Source: VAZQ01 sp045811525 (lineage in GTDB: Bacteria > Pseudomonadota > Alphaproteobacteria > Rhizobiales > Xanthobacteraceae). Taken from it: a DNA stretch of 64,000 bases. A program made the position numbers and the translations under genes. Under the pieces are notes generated by a model that was not told the origin of the DNA, did not search any database, and saw only the letters and a program-made list of their open reading frames with translations. How positions within the stretch are numbered: the stretch's first letter is position 1; every line of letters starts with the position of its first letter. The stretch spans positions 1-64,000 of the forward strand of contig JBJMTV010000045.1 of NCBI GenBank assembly GCA_045811525.1, in the 5' to 3' direction. This document shows positions 37,328 through 46,310 of this stretch, one piece after another.

Positions 37328-37930
37328 ATCGCCCTCCCTCTCAGTGATCAGCCAGCATAGCCTGCCGCATGCGCGCTGGCTGTATCATCCCGGCCACACC
37401 TGGAAGCGAAATCGACACGTCGAGCTTTGGCCTTGGCGGTATTAGGTTGGGGACCAGATCGAACTTGATGTACCCTTTAGGGCCCGCCTTCTTGGCTTTG
37501 CACTTTTAGGAATGCGATCGGACGATCAGGCGACGCGACGAAAAGTGTCGAAAACATCATTTCCATAGGACAGCAGATCGCCACCGTTTGCTTCGCAAAG
37601 GGATTGCGACTGCCGTGACCACGGTCATTGCCCATCAGCACGCCGCACCGGCTCGCGCTCGTGCGCAACTGCGACCAGCAGCCAAGCGGCTGCGGTGCCA
37701 AGACAACAGTGATCGGCCGGCGTCGCTCATAGGTTTCGCCGGCTCGAGGACGACGCCCTCGCAAATCCTGGAAGAGGCAGGGAGTGCGCCCCGGATTTCG
37801 CTGCGGGCTCAATTGGGACTAGGCTAAGCTCTGGCGCCAGCCGGGCTCGGGCAACGCCCAAGCGCGCCCGCCAGCGCCGGTCGGCCATAAAATCTCGCCT
37901 GCAAGGCGAAAGAACGTGGAGGGAACACAC
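37328..37930. other. Long intergenic region between divergent genes
   Basis: This 600-base gap should hold promoters for the minus-strand beta-barrel and the plus-strand MHS transporter. Open frames on both strands (for example 37477-37812 minus) lack recognisable domains and ribosome-binding sites, so no gene is called. A fragment CCCCGGATTTCGCTGCGGGC at about 37790-37808 resembles one arm of the GTAGCCCGG repeat family. Confidence 0.5.
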
Positions 37931-39253
37931 ATGACTGCCATTACGGGAACGCTCACCTCGTCAGAGCACGACGTGCACTTGCGCAGGGCCGTCATCGCTT
38001 CGACCGTCGGCACCGCCATCGAGTGGTACGATTTTTTTCTTTATGGCACCGCCGCCGGTTTGATCTTCGGCAAGCTGTTCTTCCCCAATTCTGATCCGCT
38101 GACGGCAACGCTTGCGGCCTTTGGCACCTATTTCATCGGTTTCGTCGGCCGTCCCATCGGAGCGGCGATCTTCGGTCACTACGGAGATCGGATCGGGCGC
38201 AAAGCGACCCTCATCGCCACACTCTTATGTATGGGAATTGCCACCTTTCTCATTGCCTTGGTGCCGACCTATGAATCGATCGGCATCTGGGGGGCGGTTC
38301 TTTTGACGATTCTGCGCATGGTGCAAGGCATTGGCGTCGGCGGGGAATGGGGCGGATCAGTCCTGCTCGCGATGGAGTGGTCGAAGACGCACCACCAGCG
38401 CGGATTCATAGCCTCCTGGCCGCAGTTCGGCGTGCCGTGCGGGCTGTTCTTGGCCAATCTCGCAGTGCTCGCCTTCAGCTACTGGTCGGGCGATCAATTC
38501 GCCACCTGGGGCTGGCGCATCCCATTCGCGCTGTCGATTGTCCTCGTCGGGATCGGCCTGTGGATCCGTCTCGGCATCCTGGAAACGCCGGTGTTCCAGC
38601 AGGTGCTGCGCGATAACAAGATCGAGAAGGCGCCCATTCTCGAGGTGATCAAACGGCAACCGAAGGAAATCATCCTCTCCGCTTTTTTGCGTATGGCTGA
38701 GCAGGCGCCATTCTATATCTTCACCGCCTTCATCTTCGCTTACGCGACCGGCACCTTGCATATGTCGCGCGACCTGATCTTGACGGCGGTTCTCGCCGCA
38801 GCGTGCGTATCCTTCGTGACCATCCCGTTGTCCGGACATATCTCCGACCGCATCGGGCGAAGGAAGATGTACCTGATCGGTGCCGCGGTGACCGGCCTGT
38901 TCGGATTCGTTTACTTCGCGATGGTGGACACGACGATACCGTGGGTCGTGTTCGTCGCCATTGTCCTCTCGCTTATTCCGCACGATATGCAATACGGGCC
39001 GCAGGCGGCGCTGATCGCTGAGGCGTTCACGCCGCGGCTGCGTTACAGCGGTGCTTCGCTCGGCTATCAACTCGCGTCGGTGATTGCCGGCGGGCCCGCG
39101 CCGCTCATCGCCACGGCACTCTTCGCCGCTTATCACAACGCATACGCCATCTCGATCTATATTGCGGCTTGCGCGGTGGTGAGCCTCATCGCCGCGGCAA
39201 TGATGCCGGACTATACCGGCCAGGACATTTCGGCGGAGTACGACGAGGACTGA
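37931..39253 (+). CDS. MHS-family (metabolite:H+ symporter) MFS transporter
   Basis: A 440-residue, 12-helix symporter of the ShiA/ProP/KgtP group. IASTVGTAIEWYDFFLYG is the diagnostic first helix, GHYGDRIGRKATLI the loop motif and RMVQGIGVGGEWGGSVLL the fourth-helix motif. The second half repeats GHISDRIGRRKMYLIG. GGAGGG at 37918-37923 sets the ATG at 37931. Such proteins import organic acids with protons. It is followed by a BUG protein and a tartrate-dehydrogenase-like enzyme, pointing to a hydroxy-dicarboxylate as substrate. Confidence 0.9.
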   Translation: MTAITGTLTSSEHDVHLRRAVIASTVGTAIEWYDFFLYGTAAGLIFGKLFFPNSDPLTATLAAFGTYFIGFVGRPIGAAIFGHYGDRIGRKATLIATLLCMGIATFLIALVPTYESIGIWGAVLLTILRMVQGIGVGGEWGGSVLLAMEWSKTHHQRGFIASWPQFGVPCGLFLANLAVLAFSYWSGDQFATWGWRIPFALSIVLVGIGLWIRLGILETPVFQQVLRDNKIEKAPILEVIKRQPKEIILSAFLRMAEQAPFYIFTAFIFAYATGTLHMSRDLILTAVLAAACVSFVTIPLSGHISDRIGRRKMYLIGAAVTGLFGFVYFAMVDTTIPWVVFVAIVLSLIPHDMQYGPQAALIAEAFTPRLRYSGASLGYQLASVIAGGPAPLIATALFAAYHNAYAISIYIAACAVVSLIAAAMMPDYTGQDISAEYDED

Positions 39254-39329
39254 GCCTTCGTCGTGCCGATGCGACGGCATGGCGGTATGACAGGCCCCGG
39301 CCCTAATGGCCCCGGCTTTCGCTTTGCTC

Positions 39330-39385
39330 AGCCGGGCTACAGGTGCGAAGTGCGTAGCCCGGGTGGAGCGCAGCGGAACCCGGGG
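39330..39385. repeat. GTAGCCCGG-type palindromic repeat, copy 3
   Basis: AGCCGGGCTAC is followed 13 bases later by GTAGCCCGGGTGGAGCGCAG and CGGAACCCGGGG, giving a hairpin and a partial second one. It lies between the MHS transporter and the BUG gene and shares GTAGCCCGGGTGGAGCG with the copy at 41575. Confidence 0.7.
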
Positions 39386-39411
39386 TTCATTGATCATGCA
39401 AGGAACCTGAT

Positions 39412-40401
39412 ATGAGTCTCGGCCGTTGTGTCCTCATTGGCGCCTCGTTGGCACTCAGCTACGCGGTTTCGGCGGCGGTCGCCGCCGCGCAACCGAGCTT
39501 CCCGGGAAAGCCGATTACCATCCTGGTTCCCGCCGCGGCGGGCGGGCCGACAGACACGGTCGCGCGCATTGTTGGTGAATCAATGGCTCGCACGCTGGGT
39601 CAGTCAGTTCTGATCGAGAATGCGGGTGGGGCTGGTGGGACCATCGGCATGGCCCGCGTCGCCAAGGCCCCGCCCGACGGCTACACCCTTGCCGTCTGGC
39701 ACATCGCGCAGGCGACGGCTCCCGCTCTTTACGACAATCTCAAATACGACGTGGTGAACGACTTCGATCACCTGGGCCGCATCAGCGATGTGCCGATGAC
39801 GGTCGTCTCAAAGAACGGCGTTGCCGCCAATAACGCAAAGGAATTGTTCGATTGGATCCGCGCCCAGAAGGGGCAGGCGACCTATGGTCACGCCGGCGTC
39901 GGCTCAGCTTCGCACCTCTGCACCTTGGTGCTGATGAAGGAGCTCGGGCTGCAGATGCAAGGCGTCGGCTATCGCGGCACCGGTCCCGCCATGAACGACC
40001 TCGTCGGAGGTCAGTTCGACTTCATGTGCGACCAGACGACCAACACCACCAACCAGATCACGGAAGGAAAAATCAAAGGCTACGCCGTCACCACAAAGGC
40101 AAAGGTCTCGTCGCTTCCCGATCTGCCCACGCTCGACAGCGCTGCGCTCCCCGGCTTTGAGGTGTCGGCATGGCACGCCATGTGGGCACCAAAAGGCTTG
40201 TCCAAGGATGTCTCTGACAAGCTCGTCGCTGCATTACAGGCCGCGCTCAAGGACGCGAAGGTTGTCGAGCGCTTCGCCAGCCTCGGCACCGAGCCTGTGG
40301 CTCCTCCTCTGGCAACGCCCGACGCCCTCAAGTCCCATCTCGTGGCGGAGGTGAGGCGATGGGCGGTGGTCATCAAGGCGGCGGGCGTCAAGGGGAACTA
40401 A
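39412..40401 (+). CDS. BUG/TctC-family solute-binding protein (orphan 2)
   Basis: A 329-residue periplasmic binding protein. The signal peptide (CVLIGASLALSYAVSAAVAAAQ) is followed by FPGKPITILVPAAAGGPTDT, VLIENAGGAGG and KAPPDGYTLAVW. An AAGGA site near 39400 supports the ATG. It has no adjacent TctAB but is flanked by an MHS transporter and a tartrate-dehydrogenase-like gene 54 bases downstream, so its ligand is probably tartrate, malate or a similar hydroxy-diacid. Confidence 0.9.
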   Translation: MSLGRCVLIGASLALSYAVSAAVAAAQPSFPGKPITILVPAAAGGPTDTVARIVGESMARTLGQSVLIENAGGAGGTIGMARVAKAPPDGYTLAVWHIAQATAPALYDNLKYDVVNDFDHLGRISDVPMTVVSKNGVAANNAKELFDWIRAQKGQATYGHAGVGSASHLCTLVLMKELGLQMQGVGYRGTGPAMNDLVGGQFDFMCDQTTNTTNQITEGKIKGYAVTTKAKVSSLPDLPTLDSAALPGFEVSAWHAMWAPKGLSKDVSDKLVAALQAALKDAKVVERFASLGTEPVAPPLATPDALKSHLVAEVRRWAVVIKAAGVKGN

Positions 40402-40455
40402 AGTATGCAGAGTGCGACGACCCGCGCTCTTCCGATGTGACGCTTTGGGTTGGCA

Positions 40456-41532
40456 ATGAAAACATATGCAATTGCGGCGATCCCCGGCGATGGCATTGGC
40501 ACGGAGGTCATTGCTGCGGGCGTCGAGGTTCTCGCGGCGGTCGCACAGCGCGACGGTGGCTTCAATTGTAAAATTGATCATTTCGATTGGGGCGGCGAAT
40601 ACTACAAGAAGCACGGCCGCATGATGCCGGAAAATGGCCGCGAGCTCATCAGCAGGCATGACGCGATCCTGTTCGGGTCCGCCGGACACCCGGACATTGC
40701 CGACCACATCACGCTATGGGGACTGCGCCTCGCCATCTGCCAGCCCTTTGATCAGTACGCCAATGTGCGTCCCACGCGGGTTCTGCCGGGCATCACCTCG
40801 CCGCTTCGCCACGTGACTGGCTCGGAGCTCGATTGGGTCATCGTGCGCGAGAACTCGGAAGGCGAGTACGCCGGCGTCGGCGGCCGCGTGCATAGCGGAT
40901 CCCCGATCGAGGTCGCCACCGATGTGTCCATGTTCACCCGTGCCGGCGTTGAACGGATCATGCGCTTTGCTTTCAAACTGGCGCAGTCGCGGCCGAGAAG
41001 GCTTTTAACCGTGGTCACGAAATCGAATGCCCAGCGTCACGCCATGGTCATGTGGGATGAGATTGCGGCGGAGATTTCGGCGCAGTTTAAAGACGTGACT
41101 TGGGACAAGATGCTGGTCGATGCGATGACCATGCGCATGGTGCTGCGGCCGCAGTCCCTCGACACGATTGTCGCCACCAATCTGCACGCCGATATTCTGT
41201 CCGATCTGGCGGCGGCGCTGGCGGGCTCGCTCGGCATTGCGCCGACCGCGAATCTCAACCCTGAGCGAGCTTTCCCTTCGATGTTCGAGCCGATTCACGG
41301 GTCTGCCTTCGACATCATGGGCAAAGGCATTGCCAATCCTATCGGCACATTCTGGTCGGCGGCCATGATGCTGGAGCATCTCGGAGAAAAACCTGCTGCG
41401 GACCGCCTGATGCGCGCGATCGAGCGGGTGACGGCGGACAAGCGTTTCCACACACCCGACCTCGGCGGCAGCGCGCGCACCGCCGATGTGACTGCCGCCC
41501 TCGTCGAGGCGATCCAGGGCGCAAACATGTGA
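40456..41532 (+). CDS. Tartrate dehydrogenase-like decarboxylating dehydrogenase
   Basis: A 358-residue member of the isocitrate/isopropylmalate dehydrogenase family. IAAIPGDGIGTEV is the nucleotide-site start. RPTRVLPGI and VRENSEGEYAGVGGRVH are the substrate loop, which is tartrate/D-malate type rather than isocitrate. DAMTMRMVLRPQSLDTIVATNLHADILSDL contains the Mg-binding aspartates, and FEPIHGSAFDIMGKGIANPIG the NAD loop. It oxidises and may decarboxylate a 2-hydroxy acid. The ATG at 40456 is preferred over the TTG at 40450. Confidence 0.87.
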   Translation: MKTYAIAAIPGDGIGTEVIAAGVEVLAAVAQRDGGFNCKIDHFDWGGEYYKKHGRMMPENGRELISRHDAILFGSAGHPDIADHITLWGLRLAICQPFDQYANVRPTRVLPGITSPLRHVTGSELDWVIVRENSEGEYAGVGGRVHSGSPIEVATDVSMFTRAGVERIMRFAFKLAQSRPRRLLTVVTKSNAQRHAMVMWDEIAAEISAQFKDVTWDKMLVDAMTMRMVLRPQSLDTIVATNLHADILSDLAAALAGSLGIAPTANLNPERAFPSMFEPIHGSAFDIMGKGIANPIGTFWSAAMMLEHLGEKPAADRLMRAIERVTADKRFHTPDLGGSARTADVTAALVEAIQGANM

Positions 41533-41574
41533 GCCGCAGCAGGGGGGCCAAGCTAAGCCGCTTCCCAGCGCTTT

Positions 41575-41605
41575 CTCGGGGTTCTCTCCGCTCCACCCGG
41601 GCTAC
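41575..41605. repeat. GTAGCCCGG-type palindromic repeat, copy 4 (partial)
   Basis: Read on the minus strand this is GTAGCCCGGGTGGAGCGGAG then GAACCCCGAG, one arm of the same element as at 39330. It lies between the convergent tartrate-dehydrogenase-like gene and radC. Confidence 0.6.
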
Positions 41606-41609
41606 TCGC

Positions 41610-42437
41610 TCAAATCAGCTTGAGCCCTTTCAGGCTCGCGTGGCCGTCTTTGCCGATAATGAGGTGGTCGTGCACGGCGATGCCGAGTGGCTTTGCGATC
41701 TCCACGATCATGCGCGTCATCTCGATATCGGCGCGTGACGGTGTCGGGTCGCCGCTCGGATGATTGTGCACCAGGATTACGGCGGTGGCCGAGAGCTCGA
41801 GCGCGCGCTTGACCACCTCGCGCGGATAAACGGGAGTGTGGTCCACGGTGCCGGTCTGGTGCTGCTCGTCAGCAATGACGTGGTTGCGCTTGTCGAGAAA
41901 GAGAATGCGAAATTCCTCCTTGGCGGCGAAGGCCATGGCGCTGCGGCAATAGTCCAGCACACTCGCCCACGACGAGAGCACCGGGCGCGCCCTGATCTCG
42001 CCGCGCGCCAGACGCGTCGCTGCCGCCTGCACCAGCTTGAGCTCGGTGATGGCGGCCTCGCCCAACTGGTGGGCCTCGCGTAGCCGCTCAGCCGGGGCCG
42101 AGATCACCTCGGCGAACGAGCCAAAGCGCGTGAGCAGATCCTTCGCCAGCGGCTTCACGTCGCGCCGGGGAATGGCGCGAAACAGGACAAGCTCGAGCAG
42201 CTCGTAATCGGCTAGGGCCTGAGCACCGGCCGTCAGAAAACGCGTACGCAAGCGCTGCCGGTGCGCCAGATAATGCGGAGGCGCTGCGGGCGGAGCGGCT
42301 GTCTGCCGAGCGGGTGCGTGCGACAGCGCTGTTGCAGCGGCCGAGCATGCTTCTTCGCACGCCGATGCCGGGACGTGCGGCGAGCCAGAACGGGCGGGTG
42401 AGCTGCGCATCGGCCGAGAAGAACATAGCAAGAACAA
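41610..42437 (-). CDS. radC: RadC-family JAB/MPN-domain protein
   Basis: A RadC-like protein with an N-terminal helix-hairpin-helix region (YELLELVLFRAIPRRDVKPLAKDLLTRFG) and a C-terminal JAB/MPN metalloprotease-like domain. Its JAMM motif is HNHPSGDPTPSRAD, complete. The N-terminal 50 residues are Ala/Pro-rich and variable; the ATG at 42410 is an alternative to 42437. RadC proteins are common, and despite the name their role in DNA repair is not established. It is encoded 80 bases downstream of map, a common rhizobial gene order. Confidence 0.9.
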   Translation of the reverse strand: MFLLCSSRPMRSSPARSGSPHVPASACEEACSAAATALSHAPARQTAAPPAAPPHYLAHRQRLRTRFLTAGAQALADYELLELVLFRAIPRRDVKPLAKDLLTRFGSFAEVISAPAERLREAHQLGEAAITELKLVQAAATRLARGEIRARPVLSSWASVLDYCRSAMAFAAKEEFRILFLDKRNHVIADEQHQTGTVDHTPVYPREVVKRALELSATAVILVHNHPSGDPTPSRADIEMTRMIVEIAKPLGIAVHDHLIIGKDGHASLKGLKLI

Positions 42438-42517
42438 ATGTGCAAGGTGCCGCAGGGGGGTCGTTCGATCGAAACTGACCCACTAACCAAGCGGCGCAGA
42501 CCGCGCAGAACGGACGT

Positions 42518-43354
42518 CTAGCTTCCGGCGCCCCGGTTGTGCGGGTGCTCGAGGCCCTGCGGTGAGAGCGTGAAAATCTCCACCCCGGTGTCCGTCACAG
42601 CGACCGTGTGCTCGAACTGCGCCGAGAGCGAACGGTCGCGCGTCACCGCCGTCCAGCCGTCCGACAAAACCTTCACATGCGGACGACCGAGATTGATCAT
42701 CGGCTCGACGGTGAAGAACATCCCGGGCCGCAGCACGATCCCTTCGCCGGGACGCCCCACATGCACAATGTTGGGCTCGTCATGGAACAGACGGCCGAGG
42801 CCGTGGCCGCAGAAGTCGCGCACTACGCTCATGTGCTGGGCCTCGACATAGCTCTGGATCGCGGCGCCGATGTCGCCCGTGGCGGCGCCCGGCCGGATCA
42901 CCGCGATCCCGCGCATCATCGCCTCGTAGGTGACCTCGATCAGCCGTTCAGCGCGCCGCGGGATCGAGCCGACCGCGTACATGCGGCTCGAATCGCCGTG
43001 CCAGCCGTCGAGAATGAGCGTCACGTCCACATTGACGATGTCGCCTTCCTTGAGCGGCTTCTCGTTGGGAATGCCGTGGCAGACGACGTGGTTTACGGAT
43101 GTGCAGGTCGACCTGCGGTAGCCTCGGTACATCAAGGTTGCCGGAGTAGCCCTGTGGTCCATGGCGAAATCGAACACGAGGCTGTCGATCTTGTCGGTCG
43201 GCAAGCCTGGCCGGACATGGTCGGTCAGCATGTCGAGGCACTCGGCAGCCAGGCGCCCCGCCTTGCGCATGCCCTCGAAGGCGGCCGGCCCGTGCAGCTT
43301 GATCTGTCCGGTCTTGCGTTGCGGCGCCAAAGCCGCGTCGATGTAGCTCATCAA
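42518..43354 (-). CDS. map: Methionine aminopeptidase, type I
   Basis: A 278-residue enzyme that removes N-terminal methionine from new proteins. The metal ligands are visible: the two Asp in NVDVTLILDGWHGDSSRM, His in FCGHGLGRLFHDEP, and the two Glu in FTVEPMINLG and QFEHTVAVTDTG. The substrate-pocket His is in NHVVCHGIPN. The ATG at 43351 is nearly equivalent to the one at 43354. The N-terminal SYIDAALAPQRKTGQIKLHGP extension is typical of alphaproteobacterial type I enzymes. Confidence 0.96.
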   Translation of the reverse strand: MMSYIDAALAPQRKTGQIKLHGPAAFEGMRKAGRLAAECLDMLTDHVRPGLPTDKIDSLVFDFAMDHRATPATLMYRGYRRSTCTSVNHVVCHGIPNEKPLKEGDIVNVDVTLILDGWHGDSSRMYAVGSIPRRAERLIEVTYEAMMRGIAVIRPGAATGDIGAAIQSYVEAQHMSVVRDFCGHGLGRLFHDEPNIVHVGRPGEGIVLRPGMFFTVEPMINLGRPHVKVLSDGWTAVTRDRSLSAQFEHTVAVTDTGVEIFTLSPQGLEHPHNRGAGS

Positions 43355-43517
43355 GATGTGCAGCGCGGCCGCCGCCTCCTCGCGGCGACACGGCCGCTTT
43401 CACAATCCCCACTCTCGCAATCCAATGTAAGCGAGGCGGGCATGGACGCAAGCGCGGCGCCGGCAGGAAAGCCGCGGAACAGTCGCCGCAGTTTTCCCGC
43501 GTGCGCAGCAACCGCTC

Positions 43518-44312
43518 TCAACCCCGCCGCACCCCGATCGCCGAATCTGATAGTAGCCCGCCGTCGACGGTGACGGCGCTGCCGCTGATGTACGAGGCAT
43601 GATCCGAGGCGAGAAAGGCCACCGTCGCCGAAACCTCCTGCGGCAGTGCCGCGCGCCGCATCGGCAGCCCTGCCATCACCTCGCGCCAGCGCGATTTGTC
43701 GCCCAACCGCTCCTGCGCCAGCCGCTCGGTGTCACGGATGTGCTTCTCGGTCTCTACCGGGCCGGGATTGACTGCGACCACCCGTACGCCGTGGCGGATG
43801 CTGTCGCCGCCGAGCGAGCGCGAGAACATGATCAGCGCGGCATTGGCTGAGCTGCCGGCGATGTAAAAGGCGTCGGGCCGGTCGCCCGAGATCCCGACGA
43901 TATTGATGATGACGCCTTTGCCGCGCGCGCACATGGGCCCGTAGATTTCGCGAGTGAGGTTGATGGTGCCAAACACCTTGAGGTCCCAGCTTTTGCGCCA
44001 GCGCTCCTCGTCGATTTCGGCGAGCGTGCCGCGCGGGATGCCGCCGGCGCTGTTCACGAGAATGTCCACTGCGCCGCACGCCGCCGCCACCTTGCGGAGC
44101 TGCACGCTGTCAGTTAGGTCGGCAGGGTGCGTTCGCGTCTCGACCCTGTGTCGCTCGCGAAGCCCGGCAGCCGCCTGGTCGAGCTCGGATGCAGTGCGCG
44201 CGACGAGATGCACTGCGCAGCCTTCAGCGGCCAGCGCGTCGGTTATGGCGAGGCCGATGCCTTTCGAGGCGCCGGTGATCAGCGCGCTGCGCCCGCGCAG
44301 GTTCAGATCCAT
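43518..44312 (-). CDS. SDR-family oxidoreductase lacking the usual catalytic Lys
   Basis: A 264-residue short-chain dehydrogenase/reductase. The NAD(P) site is TGASKGIG (13-20) and NSAGG (87-91). Ser142 and Tyr150 of the active site are present, but the YxxxK motif reads YIAGS, with Ser at the Lys position (154). That fits an atypical SDR subgroup rather than a random mutation, because SANAALIMFSRSLGG follows in the normal register. It is the last gene of the five-gene minus-strand operon; its partner is a BUG gene 3 bases upstream. Confidence 0.85.
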   Translation of the reverse strand: MDLNLRGRSALITGASKGIGLAITDALAAEGCAVHLVARTASELDQAAAGLRERHRVETRTHPADLTDSVQLRKVAAACGAVDILVNSAGGIPRGTLAEIDEERWRKSWDLKVFGTINLTREIYGPMCARGKGVIINIVGISGDRPDAFYIAGSSANAALIMFSRSLGGDSIRHGVRVVAVNPGPVETEKHIRDTERLAQERLGDKSRWREVMAGLPMRRAALPQEVSATVAFLASDHASYISGSAVTVDGGLLSDSAIGVRRG

Positions 44313-44315
44313 CGC

Positions 44316-45320
44316 CTACTGTCTCTCGAGCTTGATGTCATCGACGATCTTGCTCCACATCGCGAGCTCGCGCGCGACCCGCTCGCGGAACTCCTGCGGG
44401 GTGCTCGGCCGAACCTCACCTCCGAGCTGCTCGAGCTTCGATCTTACCTCCGGTTGCTCGAGTGCTTTGCGCACCTCGCTGTTGAGGCGGCTGACAACGG
44501 CACTCGGAAGGCCCGCGGGGCCAGCAAGGCCGAACCAGGTGCGCACGTCGAAGTCCTTGAAGCCGGTCGCCTGCTCGATGGTAGGCACCTGCGGGAGCTG
44601 CGGCATGCGCGTGTTGCCGGTGACGGCGAGCGCGCGCAGCTTGCCGCCCTCGATGTTGCCCATTGCTTGCGTCGGCGTCGCGAGGGTGAATTGCACCTGG
44701 TTCCCGAGGAGCGCAGCAAGCGCCGGCGCATCGCCCTGATACGGCACGTGCAACAGCTTGAGGTTTGCGCGGTCGGCGATCATCTCGATGGTGAGGTGGT
44801 GAGTGGAGCCCACGCCCGCACTGCCGTAGGTGAGGGTGCCGGGGGCGAGTCTGGCAGCGGAGATCAGGTCACTCATCGACTGATATGGCGAGTCCGCCCG
44901 CACCAAGGCGATGAACTGCAGCGTGACAACGGTCGAGATCCAGTCGAATCCGGTGACGGCATGGAAGGGGAGCGACTTGTGCGTGGCGCCATAGAGGGGA
45001 TGGCCGCCGGGCAGCATCACCAGCGTGTATCCATCGGGGTCGCTGCGCGCCGCCGCTGCAGCCCCAATCGTGCCGGCGGCGCCCGGGCGGTTCTCGACGA
45101 CAATGGATTGGCCGAATCCCTTCGCCAGCTCCTGGCTGATGATACGTGCGACGCTATCGACCCCGCCGCCGGGCGCAAACCCGACGATGATCTTGATCGG
45201 CCGGCTCGGATAGTCCTGCGCGTCGAGCGGGGCAGCGAGGCCCGCCGCCATGGCCAGCGCCGTTGCCAGGCAACGCAGCAGGGGTCGATAGTTCTTCACG
45301 CCTTGCTTCCTTCCGGTCAT
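44316..45320 (-). CDS. BUG/TctC-family solute-binding protein (orphan 3)
   Basis: A 334-residue BUG protein. The signal peptide (CLATALAMAAGLAAPLDAQ) is followed by YPSRPIKIIVGFAPGGGVDS, IVVENRPGAAG and SDPDGYTLVML. It lies 8 bases downstream of the DenD-like gene and 3 bases upstream of the SDR gene, on the minus strand. With no TctAB partner nearby, it must use a transporter encoded elsewhere. Context suggests a sugar-acid ligand. Confidence 0.9.
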   Translation of the reverse strand: MTGRKQGVKNYRPLLRCLATALAMAAGLAAPLDAQDYPSRPIKIIVGFAPGGGVDSVARIISQELAKGFGQSIVVENRPGAAGTIGAAAAARSDPDGYTLVMLPGGHPLYGATHKSLPFHAVTGFDWISTVVTLQFIALVRADSPYQSMSDLISAARLAPGTLTYGSAGVGSTHHLTIEMIADRANLKLLHVPYQGDAPALAALLGNQVQFTLATPTQAMGNIEGGKLRALAVTGNTRMPQLPQVPTIEQATGFKDFDVRTWFGLAGPAGLPSAVVSRLNSEVRKALEQPEVRSKLEQLGGEVRPSTPQEFRERVARELAMWSKIVDDIKLERQ

Positions 45321-45328
45321 GTGCGTCT

Positions 45329-46309
45329 CTACTGCACGAAGCTGCCGCCGAGCTCCTCGTCAATGTGGATGCGAATGATTTCCTCGAACGAGCCCTCCGC
45401 CTGGAAGCCGAGCTCGCGCGCGCGACGCGCCTCGATACGCTGCGGCCAGCCAGCGACAATGCGCGCCACGAGCTCGTCGGGCTGGCGCCTGATGCGAGCC
45501 GCCACCTTGGCACCAGCGATGCGCCGGAGCGCATCGATCTGCTCGGCGACCGAGCAGCAGACGCCGGGCATCGCGAGGTTGATGCGAGCACCGAGCGCTG
45601 CGCGCGGCAAGCTTGCGGCATGCAGCAGGAAGCCCACCGCGGCGCGCGGGCTTGCATGCGTGTGCACGACGCTGTCCGGCACTGGCAGCAGAGCTTCCTC
45701 GCCGGCGAGGGGCTCGCGCATGATACCGGAGAAAAAGCCCGAAGCCGCTTTGTTCGGTTTTCCCGGTCGCACCACGATGGTGGGCAAGCGGATGCCGACA
45801 CCGTCGCAGAAGCCGCGCCGGGTATAGTCGGCAAGCAGTGCTTCCCCGATCGCTTTCTGAGTCCCATAGGAGGTGAGCGGCGTAAGCTGGAAATCATCCG
45901 GGATGCTCGGCGGGAACGGCGCGCCGTATACCGCGACGGAAGACGCATAGACGAGCTTAGGCCGGTATCCGTCGCCGATCGCGCGAATGGCCTCGAGCAG
46001 CGCGCGCATGCCGTCGAGGTTCACGCGATAGCCTTTATCGAAATCAAGCTCTGCTTCACCGGAGATCACACCGGCGAGATGGAAGATGACGTCGGGGCGC
46101 CGCTCGAGGACGCCCGCGGCAACACCGGCATGGGAAAGGTCAGCCACCACCACGCGGTGCTGGGCCGCGCCCTGCGAGGAGCGCTCGGCCGCCACCACAT
46201 CGAGCAGGGTCATTTCCGCGATCGGCTCGCCATTGAGGCCGGATCTATCGAGCTGCTGAACAAGCTTTCTGCCGATCATTCCAGCGGAACCAGTAACGAG
46301 CACGTCCAT
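45329..46309 (-). CDS. denD: NAD-dependent epimerase/dehydratase, D-erythronate dehydrogenase-like
   Basis: A 326-residue extended SDR. The Rossmann start is VTGSAGMIGRKLVQQL, VIFHLAGVISGEAE is the substrate loop, and YGTQK is the YxxxK catalytic motif, preceded by KLVYASSVAVYGAPFP. The overall pattern resembles DenD, which oxidises D-erythronate to the 2-oxo acid, but sugar-acid specificity is inferred. CGGAGC before the ATG at 46309 is a good ribosome-binding site. It lies in a five-gene operon without the kinase and isomerase of the characterised erythronate pathway. Confidence 0.8.
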   Translation of the reverse strand: MDVLVTGSAGMIGRKLVQQLDRSGLNGEPIAEMTLLDVVAAERSSQGAAQHRVVVADLSHAGVAAGVLERRPDVIFHLAGVISGEAELDFDKGYRVNLDGMRALLEAIRAIGDGYRPKLVYASSVAVYGAPFPPSIPDDFQLTPLTSYGTQKAIGEALLADYTRRGFCDGVGIRLPTIVVRPGKPNKAASGFFSGIMREPLAGEEALLPVPDSVVHTHASPRAAVGFLLHAASLPRAALGARINLAMPGVCCSVAEQIDALRRIAGAKVAARIRRQPDELVARIVAGWPQRIEARRARELGFQAEGSFEEIIRIHIDEELGGSFVQ

Positions 46310-46310
46310 G

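Noticed and set aside
37477..37812. 111-codon minus-strand frame in the 600-base gap
   Set aside because: No motif, ribosome-binding site or neighbour support; left as intergenic.
44127..45827. 566-codon plus-strand frame opposite the SDR, BUG and DenD-like genes
   Set aside because: It runs through three recognised minus-strand genes and lacks any family motif or ribosome-binding site.
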